30,138 bases of DNA from positions 1 to 30,138 of the forward strand of contig JALVQM010000375.1 of assembly GCA_027025615.1 (NCBI GenBank), given 5' to 3'. This document shows, piece after piece, positions 16,590 through 24,173 of the stretch (the stretch's first letter is position 1; every line of letters begins with the position of its first letter). The DNA comes from Desulfobacteraceae bacterium (GTDB lineage Bacteria > Desulfobacterota > Desulfobacteria > Desulfobacterales > Desulfosarcinaceae). The notes beneath the pieces are model-generated. The model was not told the DNA's origin and did no database searches. It saw only the letters and a program-made list of their open reading frames with translations. The position numbers were made by a program, and so were the translations under genes.

Positions 16590-17561
16590 ATGCGATCATT
16601 ACGTACATTTGCCCCCCTTTTAAAATGGGTCATAATCGGCGTCGTTTTTGTTTTGGCAGCCGGACTGAGCGCCTACCTGACGGTCAATTTCCTTGTCGGC
16701 CGACAGGATGCGGTGATAGTGCCGGACCTGGCCGGCAAGGATGTGGTATACGCCCTGGAAATTTTATCCGACCTTGGGTTGAACACAAAGGTGGAAGGTG
16801 TTGAATTCGACCCCCAGGTACCGAAGAACCATATTATCCTGCAGAATCCTGAACCCGGAAGCGAAATAAAAAAGGGCCGCGATGTCAGGCTGATTCTTTC
16901 CAAGGGCCCCTCAACAGTGGCTACTCCCCGCCTGACAGGAGTATCGATAATTAATGGCAGGCTGATCCTGGAAGAAAATGGCTTATGTGCCGGAAAACTG
17001 GCCAGGGTTTATGATTGTGATTCTCAAAAAGGAATGATTCTGGCCCAGTTTCCGGCTCCGTCAAAAATAGTGGACCGGGGCAGTTGTATCGATCTGCTGG
17101 TCAGCCAGGGGCCATCACCAGTGAAAACAACCATGATCGATGTAACCGGCCTTAATCTTTCCAAAGCAATGCTGAACCTGGATATGGCCCATCTGAGCCT
17201 TGGTACGATAAAAACCGTTTTTAAAACAGGACTTGAAAATGAAACCGTGCTCAGGCAAAACCCTGGTGCCGGATACCCTGTTGTTTTGGGAGAAGAAGTT
17301 GATCTGGTGGTTTCCCGCCATAGGAAATCTGCAATAGATATTTCAAAACCAGCTGTCAGCCTGTTTCGTTACCGGGCTCCAACAGGTTTTTTAAATCAGC
17401 ATGTAAAAATTCTGGCAAGTAGACCCACAACCAAGATAACCCTTTTTGACGATTATCTCAAACCTGGACGTAGCGTATGGTTGCTGATCGACCGCAGTGA
17501 GCCGACAACTGTTTCGATATATGTTGATGGTTCCCTGGCATCCATGGAATTTTTCGATTGA
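16590..17561 (+). CDS. PASTA-domain membrane protein
   Basis: 323 residues: one N-terminal transmembrane helix (about 12-36, LKWVIIGVVFVLAAGLSAYL) and three extracytoplasmic PASTA repeats. The repeats begin at about VIVPDLAGKDVVYALEIL, TPRLTGVSIINGRLILEEN and TTMIDVTGLNLSKAMLNLD. PASTA domains bind muropeptides or beta-lactams in kinases and penicillin-binding proteins, but no kinase or transpeptidase domain is present here. A C-terminal tail of about 80 residues is unassigned. In several Desulfobacterota a similar gene sits between rsmB and rpe; here the gsp operon separates rsmB from it. Role unknown, probably envelope-related. Confidence 0.85.
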   Translation: MRSLRTFAPLLKWVIIGVVFVLAAGLSAYLTVNFLVGRQDAVIVPDLAGKDVVYALEILSDLGLNTKVEGVEFDPQVPKNHIILQNPEPGSEIKKGRDVRLILSKGPSTVATPRLTGVSIINGRLILEENGLCAGKLARVYDCDSQKGMILAQFPAPSKIVDRGSCIDLLVSQGPSPVKTTMIDVTGLNLSKAMLNLDMAHLSLGTIKTVFKTGLENETVLRQNPGAGYPVVLGEEVDLVVSRHRKSAIDISKPAVSLFRYRAPTGFLNQHVKILASRPTTKITLFDDYLKPGRSVWLLIDRSEPTTVSIYVDGSLASMEFFD

Positions 17562-17609
17562 CGAGCGTTTAAAAAACGGTCAAATTTCCGCTCTAGATTT
17601 TTAATAAAC

Positions 17610-17618
17610 AAAAGGAAG
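17610..17618 (+). promoter_or_regulatory. Ribosome binding site of rpe
   Basis: The AAAGGAAG sequence lies about 10 bases before the rpe ATG and fixes that start. Confidence 0.65.
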
Positions 17619-17627
17619 CCTGTTTAC

Positions 17628-18287
17628 ATGTCAAAACTAATTGCACCCTCAATTCTATCAGCAGATTTTTCTCAATTGGGAAATGAAGTCAAGGCAGTGG
17701 AAAAGGCTGGGGCTGACTGGATCCACATCGATGTAATGGATGGACATTTCGTGCCCAATATCACCATGGGCCCCCTGGTTGTGGAAGCCGTACGCCGTAG
17801 CACGAACTTACCGCTGGACGTGCATTTGATGATAGAAGATCCGGACAAGTATGTAGAGGCTTTTGCCAAGTCCGGAGCAGACTATATATCCGTACAGGTT
17901 GAAGCCTGTCGGCATTTGCACCGGACCATAGGCTTGATCCACGACTCGGGGAAAAAAGCCGGAGCGGTATTGAATCCGGGGACAGATCCGGCCGGTCTGT
18001 ATTGGGTATTGCCTGAGCTGGATTTTATCCTGATCATGAGCGTAAATCCCGGCTTTGGGGGCCAGGGTTTTATAAAGCAAAGCCTTGCAAAAATTTCCAG
18101 GGTTCGCCAGATGATCAACGAATCCGGAGCTGACATTTTAATCCAGGTAGACGGAGGCGTAAACGCCGATACCATTGCCGAAGTATCATCCGCCGGAGCG
18201 GATGTTTTTGTAGCCGGTTCAGCGATTTTCGGCACCAGTGACTATGCCCGCACAATCTCCCATTTCCGGGAACTTATTGGCGGTTAA
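17628..18287 (+). CDS. rpe: Ribulose-phosphate 3-epimerase
   Basis: Interconverts ribulose-5-phosphate and xylulose-5-phosphate in the pentose phosphate pathway; a cytosolic TIM-barrel metalloenzyme. Its 219 residues are standard. Diagnostic motifs: IAPSILSADFSQLG at the N-terminus, WIHIDVMDGHFVPNIT (metal-binding His and catalytic Asp), LDVHLMIEDP, IMSVNPGFGGQGF and IQVDGGVNADTI with the second catalytic Asp, and the phosphate-binding FVAGSAIF. All key residues are present. It follows the PASTA gene after 66 bases and precedes aroQ, likely in the same transcript. Confidence 0.97.
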   Translation: MSKLIAPSILSADFSQLGNEVKAVEKAGADWIHIDVMDGHFVPNITMGPLVVEAVRRSTNLPLDVHLMIEDPDKYVEAFAKSGADYISVQVEACRHLHRTIGLIHDSGKKAGAVLNPGTDPAGLYWVLPELDFILIMSVNPGFGGQGFIKQSLAKISRVRQMINESGADILIQVDGGVNADTIAEVSSAGADVFVAGSAIFGTSDYARTISHFRELIGG

Positions 18288-18318
18288 AACAAAAAATTCA
18301 GCTCTTATGGAGTAAGTT

Positions 18319-18765
18319 ATGGCTGGTTCCAAACAGGTCCTTGTACTGCATGGGCCCAATCTGAATATGTTGGGTACACGGGAAGTTGGTATTTACGGGA
18401 AAAAAGACCTTGCGGACATCAACAAACGCCTTCACGCCCTTGGTCGAGAGCTGAACATTAATGTAGAGTCTTTTCAATCCAATCATGAAGGGACCCTGGT
18501 AGACAAAATCCAGGACTCCCTGAATGTCTGCCACGGATTGATAATCAACCCGGCAGCTTATACACACACAAGCGTTGCCCTCCGGGATGCAATCCTGATG
18601 CTGGATATTCCGGTAATTGAGGTGCACTTGTCCAATATTTATAAACGTGAATCGTTCAGGCAAAAATCACTGTTATCGGACGTTGTAACCGGACAAATCA
18701 GTGGATTGGGGCACCTTGGTTACGAACTGGCCCTCCAGGCATTGGCCGAATTGATGGGATCTTGA
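18319..18765 (+). CDS. aroQ: 3-dehydroquinate dehydratase, type II
   Basis: Third step of the shikimate pathway: trans-dehydration of 3-dehydroquinate. It is 148 residues, the typical small dodecameric type II enzyme. Motifs: VLHGPNLNMLGTREVGIYG with the catalytic Tyr loop, FQSNHEGTLVDKI, LIINPAAYTHTSVALRDA with the catalytic Asn and Tyr, and VIEVHLSNIYKRESFR with the catalytic His. A GGAG about 10 bases upstream supports the ATG. It is the last gene of the plus-strand block before the convergent cold-shock gene. Confidence 0.97.
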   Translation: MAGSKQVLVLHGPNLNMLGTREVGIYGKKDLADINKRLHALGRELNINVESFQSNHEGTLVDKIQDSLNVCHGLIINPAAYTHTSVALRDAILMLDIPVIEVHLSNIYKRESFRQKSLLSDVVTGQISGLGHLGYELALQALAELMGS

Positions 18766-18790
18766 AAGCCTTGTGGCGCCTAAACTGCTT

Positions 18791-18815
18791 AACCCAGGAA
18801 GACCTGGTCCGGGTT
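18791..18815. terminator. Weak stem-loop between convergent aroQ and cold-shock genes
   Basis: CCAGG (18794-18798) and CCTGG (18803-18807) form a stem around AAGA, partly extended by AAC/GTT pairs. No clear T-tract follows on either strand. It lies exactly where transcripts from both sides should end, so it is offered as a possible bidirectional terminator only. Confidence 0.3.
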
Positions 18816-19016
18816 TCAAAGTTTGCGCACCTTTTTGGCTTCCGTTCCCCTCCTGGTAATCACGATTTCAAAACTAACCCGTTCTCCCCGGATAAGGGAT
18901 TTGAATCCAGCCATTTCTATTGAAGAGTGATGCACAAAGACATCTTCACCACTATCGGCCTTGATAAAACCAATGCCTTCCTCATCGTTGAACCAGCTAA
19001 CCGATCCTTCTGCCAT
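18816..19016 (-). CDS. Cold-shock domain protein (CspA family), divergent RNP1
   Basis: Single cold-shock domain of 66 residues, a nucleic-acid chaperone. It opens with MAEGSVSWFNDEEGIGFIKA and has RNP2 as DVFVHHSSI. RNP1 is EGIGFI rather than the usual KGFGFI or KGYGFI, so one aromatic RNA-stacking residue and the basic residue are replaced. The start is secured by AGGAGG (19026-19031 on this strand) nine bases upstream. The gene lies downstream of the TrxB-like gene but has its own candidate promoter and a leader of about 70 bases. Cold-induction cannot be judged from sequence. Confidence 0.93.
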   Translation of the reverse strand: MAEGSVSWFNDEEGIGFIKADSGEDVFVHHSSIEMAGFKSLIRGERVSFEIVITRRGTEAKKVRKL

Positions 19017-19093
19017 GCTTGTCTTCCTCCTTCATAAACGGAAAACATCACACCTTAGCTCAACCGCCTTGTTCATATCTTCCAAATGGACTA

Positions 19094-19121
19094 ATAATAT
19101 CAAAATGTCAATATATTTCAA
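19094..19121 (-). promoter_or_regulatory. Candidate sigma70 promoter of the cold-shock gene
   Basis: Read on the minus strand, TTGAAA (19121-19116) and TATTAT (19099-19094) are separated by 16 bases. A TTGACA also lies between them, giving an alternative but poorly spaced -35. The predicted transcript would have a leader of roughly 70 bases before AGGAGG and the ATG. Confidence 0.45.
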
Positions 19122-19137
19122 AGTGTTTGCTAAATGA

Positions 19138-20754
19138 TCATTTTTTCCAGTAAGGGTTGACCAAATCTTCAAAAATAGTCATGGCCGCAGCTGAGCCCTG
19201 CCCGGCAGCAACTACTATTTGTTTATAGCCCCCTGAAACATCACCTGCACAGTAAATACCATCAATATTGGTACGATAATGTTCATCATGTTTGATGTAT
19301 CCTTCCGCTGTCAACTCCACACCAATTTTGCCGGCCAACTCCACTGCCGGGGTAAAACCTATGGAAATAAACACTCCGTCCACTTTAAGGATTTGACTTT
19401 TACCGGTACGATTATTAACCAGCACTACTGACTGGACTTTGCTATCGCCTGCAATTTCTTTGATTTCGGTGTTCCACAGTACAGGAATTGCCGCTTCTTC
19501 CAGTCTTTGAGTCAACATATCCTGGGCTCTCAGGCTCTGTCGGCGATGTACAACAGTAACATCTACTCCCATATGGCTGAGATGAAGAGCCTCGGTCACG
19601 GCAGAATTGCCACCGCCCACCATCAAGACTTTTTTATTCTTGAACAGGGGACCATCGCAAGTAGCGCAGTAACTTACACCACGACCTGCCAGGCGTTGTT
19701 CACCGGGGACATTCAATTTTCGATGGGCTGCACCGGTTGCCAGCAAAACTGCCCGGGTCTCAAATACACGCCGACTCGTAGTTACCTGGATAGGATCACC
19801 GGGTTTAATGTCCAGGACCGGCTCAGATTTAAAAATTTGTACGTATTCAAGGGCATGGCTGACCATTATATCCACCAGGGTCTTTCCGCCGACCTGGGTA
19901 AAACCTGTATAATTTTCAACCACCGGAGTAAGGGCCACCTGTCCGCCGAGGGCGTCTTTTTCCACCAGGGCGGCCTTAAGCCCACTGCGAACAGCATAAA
20001 TTCCGGCGGTCAGTCCTGCAGGTCCACCACCTACGATAACCAGGTCATTGCTTATCAGCTCTTCGGTGCTTTCGGGAATAAACACTGTCTGGGGTTCGAG
20101 AAGTTGAAGCGAGGACATGAACAACTCTTCCTGCTGAGCCCCCTGCCCGATCAGTTTTTCATTGGCATAAGCCTGGGGGACACTATGGGCGGAATATTTT
20201 TCAGCAAGATCTTGCCTTGCCTGTATATCTATTATTTCCAAAGAGATATACTCTGGTTTTTCAATAACTGCTTTAATGCCATTCACCACCTGCTGAGGAC
20301 AATACGGACAGGTCGGACTAACAAAGATCTTGACATTGCGGGGTTCATCAATCTTTTGAACTATCTGCCTTGACTGCTCATTTAAACGGCTGTCTCCAAG
20401 CCCGAGAAGGATGACGGCCTCTAAAAACGAACGGCCCTCTTCACCGAGCGGAGCGCCTAACCAGCGAATACGGTAGCGCTCAGGAGCCAGCAGCAAAGTG
20501 GGATGACTTTCCACCTTCCACTTACGGGCAAGTTCGTGGTCCAGGGTTAATTCCTGGAATTTTATCTTTGAGGACAAGTTTTGAAACGCCTGGACAACCT
20601 GGCGGCATCCCTGGGTGAAGATATCATCCTTGCCCGGTGTACTAAAAAGATAGACCGGTATATCATTGGGCAGGCGATTTAGGGTCTCCTGGAGCTGTTT
20701 TACCAAAGCACCTTCATCCATTTGCATTCCGTCCATGTTGTTCCCTGTTGCCAT
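19138..20754 (-). CDS. trxB: AhpF/TrxB-like flavoprotein disulfide reductase with two N-terminal thioredoxin folds
   Basis: 538 residues. Residues about 10-220 form two tandem thioredoxin folds. The first has lost its CxxC (TPGKDDIFTQGC); the second keeps C149-P-Y-C152. Residues about 230-538 are a thioredoxin-reductase domain: FAD motif VIVGGGPAGLTAGIYA, NAD(P) motif VLMVGGGNSAVTEA, redox centre C363-A-T-C366, FAD-binding IYCAGDV. VHRRQSLRA is the HRR-type NADPH signature of TrxR, not the AhpF NADH type. Electrons would flow NADPH-FAD-C363/C366-C149/C152 to an unknown partner; no ahpC or separate thioredoxin lies nearby. The start is fixed by AAGGAGG five bases upstream. The name trxB is approximate. 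Confidence 0.88.
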   Translation of the reverse strand: MATGNNMDGMQMDEGALVKQLQETLNRLPNDIPVYLFSTPGKDDIFTQGCRQVVQAFQNLSSKIKFQELTLDHELARKWKVESHPTLLLAPERYRIRWLGAPLGEEGRSFLEAVILLGLGDSRLNEQSRQIVQKIDEPRNVKIFVSPTCPYCPQQVVNGIKAVIEKPEYISLEIIDIQARQDLAEKYSAHSVPQAYANEKLIGQGAQQEELFMSSLQLLEPQTVFIPESTEELISNDLVIVGGGPAGLTAGIYAVRSGLKAALVEKDALGGQVALTPVVENYTGFTQVGGKTLVDIMVSHALEYVQIFKSEPVLDIKPGDPIQVTTSRRVFETRAVLLATGAAHRKLNVPGEQRLAGRGVSYCATCDGPLFKNKKVLMVGGGNSAVTEALHLSHMGVDVTVVHRRQSLRAQDMLTQRLEEAAIPVLWNTEIKEIAGDSKVQSVVLVNNRTGKSQILKVDGVFISIGFTPAVELAGKIGVELTAEGYIKHDEHYRTNIDGIYCAGDVSGGYKQIVVAAGQGSAAAMTIFEDLVNPYWKK

Positions 20755-20956
20755 GGCTGCCTCCTTGTTTTATATCTAACTTGTGTCTTTCATCATGGCA
20801 TCGATAAGGCCATTTCTGTATTATATCCGGCACCGTCGGCAATACGTCATACTGCAGGTACAGCATTTCCGCCCGGTGCCTTGATCCTGGACTTTTTTCG
20901 AAGCCGGCTTTATTTTTCACAATCATAACTTTTAATTGTAACTCAAATTGTAATTC
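20755..20956. promoter_or_regulatory. Divergent control region between the TrxB-like gene and yvcK
   Basis: This 202-base spacer must hold promoters for both directions. On the minus strand a TATAAT (20825-20820) is a good -10 box without a clear -35. Next to the yvcK start are two tandem 12-base copies, AATTGTAACTCA (20934-20945) and AATTGTAATTCA (20946-20957), differing at one base and spaced one helical turn apart; they could be an operator. No known regulator box is recognised. Confidence 0.4.
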
Positions 20957-21958
20957 ATGACAGGTAAAAAGCCAGCCCATATGAGGAAAATTGTAACCAT
21001 CGGTGGTGGAAGTGGACATTTCACCCTGCTTTCAGGGTTGCGAAATCTCAAAACCATAGCCATCAGCGCCGTTGTATCCATGGTCGACAGCGGGGGAAGC
21101 ACCGGACGCTTACGTGATGAGTTTGGAACCCTGCCTCCCGGTGACGTCCTGAAGTGCATCCTGGCCCTTTCCCCCCACCGGGAAGTGGTCCGCCAAATCC
21201 TCCAGAAGCGTTTCCAGGCCGACCGTCGCTTGCGGGGTCATAATGCCGGCAATATGCTTCTGACCATGCTTTCGCGTTATACCGGAAGCTTTCCATCAGG
21301 CATTCAGGCCCTGGCCGAAATCCTCAATGCCCGCGGTGCCATATTGCCGGTTACCATTGACCGGGCCACACTGGTAGCTGAGCTGACTGACGGGACCCGT
21401 ATCTTTGGAGAACGTGCCATCGACATGCCCCGCGGGACCCAGAGGGAAAAAATAAAGGATGTTTACCTGGTTCCCCATCACAGCGATAGAATCAGAGTCT
21501 ATCCACCGGTCCTGGATGCCATCAAGGCAGCAGACTTTATCGTCATCGGCCCTGGCGATCTGTACACCAGTATAGCCTCAAACCTGATTGTTCCGGGAGT
21601 GGCCGAAGCACTTCAGCAGACCAGGGCATCCCTTGTTTATGTCCTCAATATAATGACCAAGTTTGGCGAAACCCACAATTTTGATGGCCCTGACTTTGTC
21701 AGCCGTCTTGAGAACTTTACAGGCCGCCGGGTTGATTTTGTAGTTTACAATACCCAGTGTCCTGATGAAAAATTGTTGGCAATATACCATTCACAAAAGG
21801 CTGATTTTGTCAGGGTGGACCCTGAAAATAGTTTTTGGCAAGACCGGGCCCTGATTCCAGGCAACTTCCTGGAGACATCGGGTGAACTGATAAGGCATAA
21901 TTCGAAAAAATTAGCCAAAAAGCTTGATTCCATTTTCAAATCAAAGCCTGGAAAGTAA
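20957..21958 (+). CDS. yvcK: YvcK/CofD-like protein (gluconeogenesis factor family)
   Basis: 333 residues. N-terminal nucleotide-binding motif MRKIVTIGGGSGHFTLLSGL, then VVSMVDSGGSTGRLRDEFG, RLRGHNAGNMLL and FIVIGPGDLYTSIASNLIVP, all diagnostic of the YvcK branch of the CofD fold. YvcK proteins bind UDP-sugars and influence cell envelope growth on gluconeogenic carbon in Bacillus and Mycobacterium. The role here is inferred from family only. The start may be 20957 or the ATG at 20981; neither has a convincing Shine-Dalgarno, and the second puts the glycine motif closer to the N-terminus. The usual Firmicute partners (rapZ, whiA) are absent from the neighbourhood. Confidence 0.9.
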   Translation: MTGKKPAHMRKIVTIGGGSGHFTLLSGLRNLKTIAISAVVSMVDSGGSTGRLRDEFGTLPPGDVLKCILALSPHREVVRQILQKRFQADRRLRGHNAGNMLLTMLSRYTGSFPSGIQALAEILNARGAILPVTIDRATLVAELTDGTRIFGERAIDMPRGTQREKIKDVYLVPHHSDRIRVYPPVLDAIKAADFIVIGPGDLYTSIASNLIVPGVAEALQQTRASLVYVLNIMTKFGETHNFDGPDFVSRLENFTGRRVDFVVYNTQCPDEKLLAIYHSQKADFVRVDPENSFWQDRALIPGNFLETSGELIRHNSKKLAKKLDSIFKSKPGK

Positions 21959-22009
21959 AATCCCATGCTGCCTGCCCAGGCAACCCGGAGCAGGACTTTG
22001 ATATTTACC

Positions 22010-22139
22010 AGGGCCTATCTCAAAAAGGGTTTCCGGCAAGTCACAGGGCGGTAAAAAAGCGGAACATACACTTGGGTGAGCATTTTGTGCTGTTTTACAA
22101 CTCCGCCCGGGACACTCAGGTTTTTTTGAGATCGGCTCT
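22010..22139. other. Long nested stem-loop between convergent yvcK and ispD
   Basis: Outer arms 22010-22026 and 22123-22139 pair over 17 positions with one mismatch and one G-U. Further inside, GTC (22040-22042) pairs with GAC (22111-22113), GGGCGG (22046-22051) with CCGCCC (22103-22108), and TAAAA (22052-22056) with TTTTA (22093-22097). A T7 run (22121-22127) follows the inner hairpin on the plus strand and a T5 run follows it on the minus strand. It could be a bidirectional terminator, a small RNA or a MITE-like element. No coding potential seen in this 192-base spacer. Confidence 0.55.
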
Positions 22140-22150
22140 AAAACTGGTTG

Positions 22151-22852
22151 TTACATGGCTTGGCGTGACTTCAGGATTGCCTCTGCCAGGAACAGGTCTT
22201 TTGCAAATGTGATCTTGATATTGTCGGCCGATCCCTGAATCGCCTTTACCTTTACTCCCCTTTTTTCAAGCAGCGCAGCATCATCGGTTGCCCGGACACC
22301 GGTTTGCTGAGCCCAATGATGTGCATCTCTTATCAATTTCAATCCAAAGGCTTGGGGAGTTTGGGCCAGTCCCAGCATAGATCTTTCCAGGGTACCAAGA
22401 ACGTTCCCATCTTCGGAAATCTCTTTTACAGTGTCGCTGGGGCCAAGCACAGGCAGACAAGCCCTCCATTTAAGGGCCCCTTCAATACAGCTTTCGATCA
22501 GCTCAGGTGTAACCAGGGGCCGCGCCCCGTCGTGTATCAAAACCAGGTCTTCTTCGTGAATATCATCCGGCAGGGCTTTGAGACCATTATAGACAGACTC
22601 TTGTCGGCGTGCTCCACCGTTAACAATTTCCGGAACAGCCCCTGGTTCCATATAAGGTAAAACTAAACGTTCAAACCGCTTTTCATCCCCCGGCGGCAGA
22701 ACTATGACAACCCTGTCAACTTTTTCCACAGACTGGAAAGCAGCCAGGCTGTGGACCAGAATTGGTCTTCCCTGCAGGGAAAGGTATTGTTTGGGAAGCC
22801 GTCCCCCCATCCGGGTACCCTTGCCGGCTGCAACTATCACGGCGGCAATCAT
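22151..22852 (-). CDS. ispD: 2-C-methyl-D-erythritol 4-phosphate cytidylyltransferase
   Basis: Third enzyme of the MEP isoprenoid pathway; joins MEP and CTP to form CDP-ME. It is 233 residues. The CTP-binding N-terminus is IAAVIVAAGKGTRMGGRLPK, followed by PKQYLSLQGRPILVHSL, VNGGARRQESVYNGL, LVLIHDGARPLVTPELI, then QTPQAFGLKLI and TDDAALLEKRG, all family signatures. There is no fused IspF domain and ispF is not adjacent. The ATG overlaps the stop of the upstream HPr-domain gene (ATGA), so it is the last gene of the sufC-sufB-HPr-ispD transcript. Confidence 0.96.
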   Translation of the reverse strand: MIAAVIVAAGKGTRMGGRLPKQYLSLQGRPILVHSLAAFQSVEKVDRVVIVLPPGDEKRFERLVLPYMEPGAVPEIVNGGARRQESVYNGLKALPDDIHEEDLVLIHDGARPLVTPELIESCIEGALKWRACLPVLGPSDTVKEISEDGNVLGTLERSMLGLAQTPQAFGLKLIRDAHHWAQQTGVRATDDAALLEKRGVKVKAIQGSADNIKITFAKDLFLAEAILKSRQAM

Positions 22853-24171
22853 CGCAGGTAATGAAGTTCTTTTGGCAAAGGCACTCCCTTGCCCATGGTG
22901 TCTTCTCCGTAATTGACGCTGGCCAGGATCTCTATATCCTTCAAGGCTCTGACGTCTCCCTCAAAAACGACTTCGGTAATATTTTCTTTCTGGATCTTGC
23001 CCCCGGCCCACTGGATATCCAGAACACTGCTGGCATCAAAACGATCATCACCCACACACAGCTCAACCTGGCCACCATAATGCTGAACGATTTTAGCCAC
23101 CAGCAGGCTGGGACGGCTGTGAAAACCCAGTTTCACAGGTATACCAACCCTGATCCTGCCCCGCTCAATATTTTCGTTCAGGATTTGCTGGGCCAGTTCT
23201 TTGCCGGCGTTGAGATAATGACAGGCGTACTGCAAACCATAATTTATGGTTCTATCAAGCAACATTTCCGGATCTATCAGTTGCGTCAAGCGTTCCTGTA
23301 CTTTTTTGTAAATATTTTTATATCCTGCATCATGTAAATGTCGCTCGTAAAAATGAAGCAAACGCCCCATCATCTGGAGTAAATGAAAAACAACCGAGAA
23401 ATAGCTGCGCAACTGTTTCAGTTTGCGATCTCCGAAACGCAAACCACCGTGAATCACGTAAGTATCAAAAGAAGACTGGAGGTTGTGCACCACCATTTCA
23501 AAACGCCTGATTTCAACTTCGTTTACCTTGTCAGGAACCAGGGCCTGGATATCTTCCACTGACCTGGGACCGTAGAATTCGAGCTGGTCGAATTGTCCGG
23601 TGATTTTCAGAAAATCACTGGCTATTTTTACTATATGCTTCTTCTGGAGAGCTTTTGCTTCGTCGTCAATATCGTAATTGAGCATCTCACCGGTTGTAAT
23701 CCCGGGGAAGTCTTCAGAGGTAAATTTGTCTTCAGGTATGGGAATATTCAACCGCCTGGCTTCCTTTAGAATAACAGGGGCAAGGTTTACCAGGCAGGAA
23801 TTCAGAAAGTCGGCCGTTTTTTGTCCGTTTACCCGGAAATCTTCACTGTCAGGCAAATCATAAAAGACAAGACGATTGTTTATATGCTGCTGACAATATC
23901 CACCAAGGCTCAGGTGACGCACAGCGGCAGTCAATTCACGGTAAAAATACCAGTCAGTACTGTTTTTTGCGCCATGAAAATCCAGGAAATCTTCCAGGAC
24001 CTGGGATGTGCCGATCAACTTGGAATAAAGCTTCTTGGTAAAAATATTCCTCGGTTCGTCGGCCACACTGATATAAACACAACATTTCAGATAGTCATGG
24101 GAGAAAAGCCAGACCTTGCGCGCAAACGACAACTCGCAGGCTTTCTCGGAACAATGGGGCCGTGCGCTCAT
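22849..24171 (-). CDS. Uncharacterised 440-residue protein with C-terminal HPr-like domain
   Basis: Residues about 338-430 match the HPr phosphocarrier fold: PVKLGFHSRPSLLVAKIVQH carries His351 and Arg353, equivalent to His15 and Arg17 of HPr. Ser382, exactly 31 residues later, is equivalent to regulatory Ser46. The first 335 residues are a mostly alpha-helical region I do not recognise (for example LRSYFSVVFHLLQMMGRLLH), with several Cys near the N-terminus. No PTS enzyme I, EIIA or HPr kinase gene is nearby. The start is two bases after the sufB stop and the end overlaps ispD, so it is firmly in this operon. A phosphocarrier or regulatory role is inferred only from the C-terminal domain. 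Confidence 0.8.
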   Translation of the reverse strand: MSARPHCSEKACELSFARKVWLFSHDYLKCCVYISVADEPRNIFTKKLYSKLIGTSQVLEDFLDFHGAKNSTDWYFYRELTAAVRHLSLGGYCQQHINNRLVFYDLPDSEDFRVNGQKTADFLNSCLVNLAPVILKEARRLNIPIPEDKFTSEDFPGITTGEMLNYDIDDEAKALQKKHIVKIASDFLKITGQFDQLEFYGPRSVEDIQALVPDKVNEVEIRRFEMVVHNLQSSFDTYVIHGGLRFGDRKLKQLRSYFSVVFHLLQMMGRLLHFYERHLHDAGYKNIYKKVQERLTQLIDPEMLLDRTINYGLQYACHYLNAGKELAQQILNENIERGRIRVGIPVKLGFHSRPSLLVAKIVQHYGGQVELCVGDDRFDASSVLDIQWAGGKIQKENITEVVFEGDVRALKDIEILASVNYGEDTMGKGVPLPKELHYLR

Positions 24172-24173
24172 GG

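Noticed and set aside
17563..17600. Stem-loop (GAGCG/CGCTC) followed by T5 between the PASTA gene and rpe as a terminator
   Set aside because: Only five pairs around a 21-base AT-rich loop; too weak to call.
19507..20373. A 288-codon open frame on the plus strand opposite the TrxB-like gene
   Set aside because: It lies wholly antisense to a clear flavoprotein gene, has no RBS and its product shows no family features; an antisense shadow.
22762..23337. A 191-codon plus-strand frame opposite ispD and the HPr-domain gene
   Set aside because: Antisense to two conserved genes whose frames are well supported; low-complexity, shadow-like composition.
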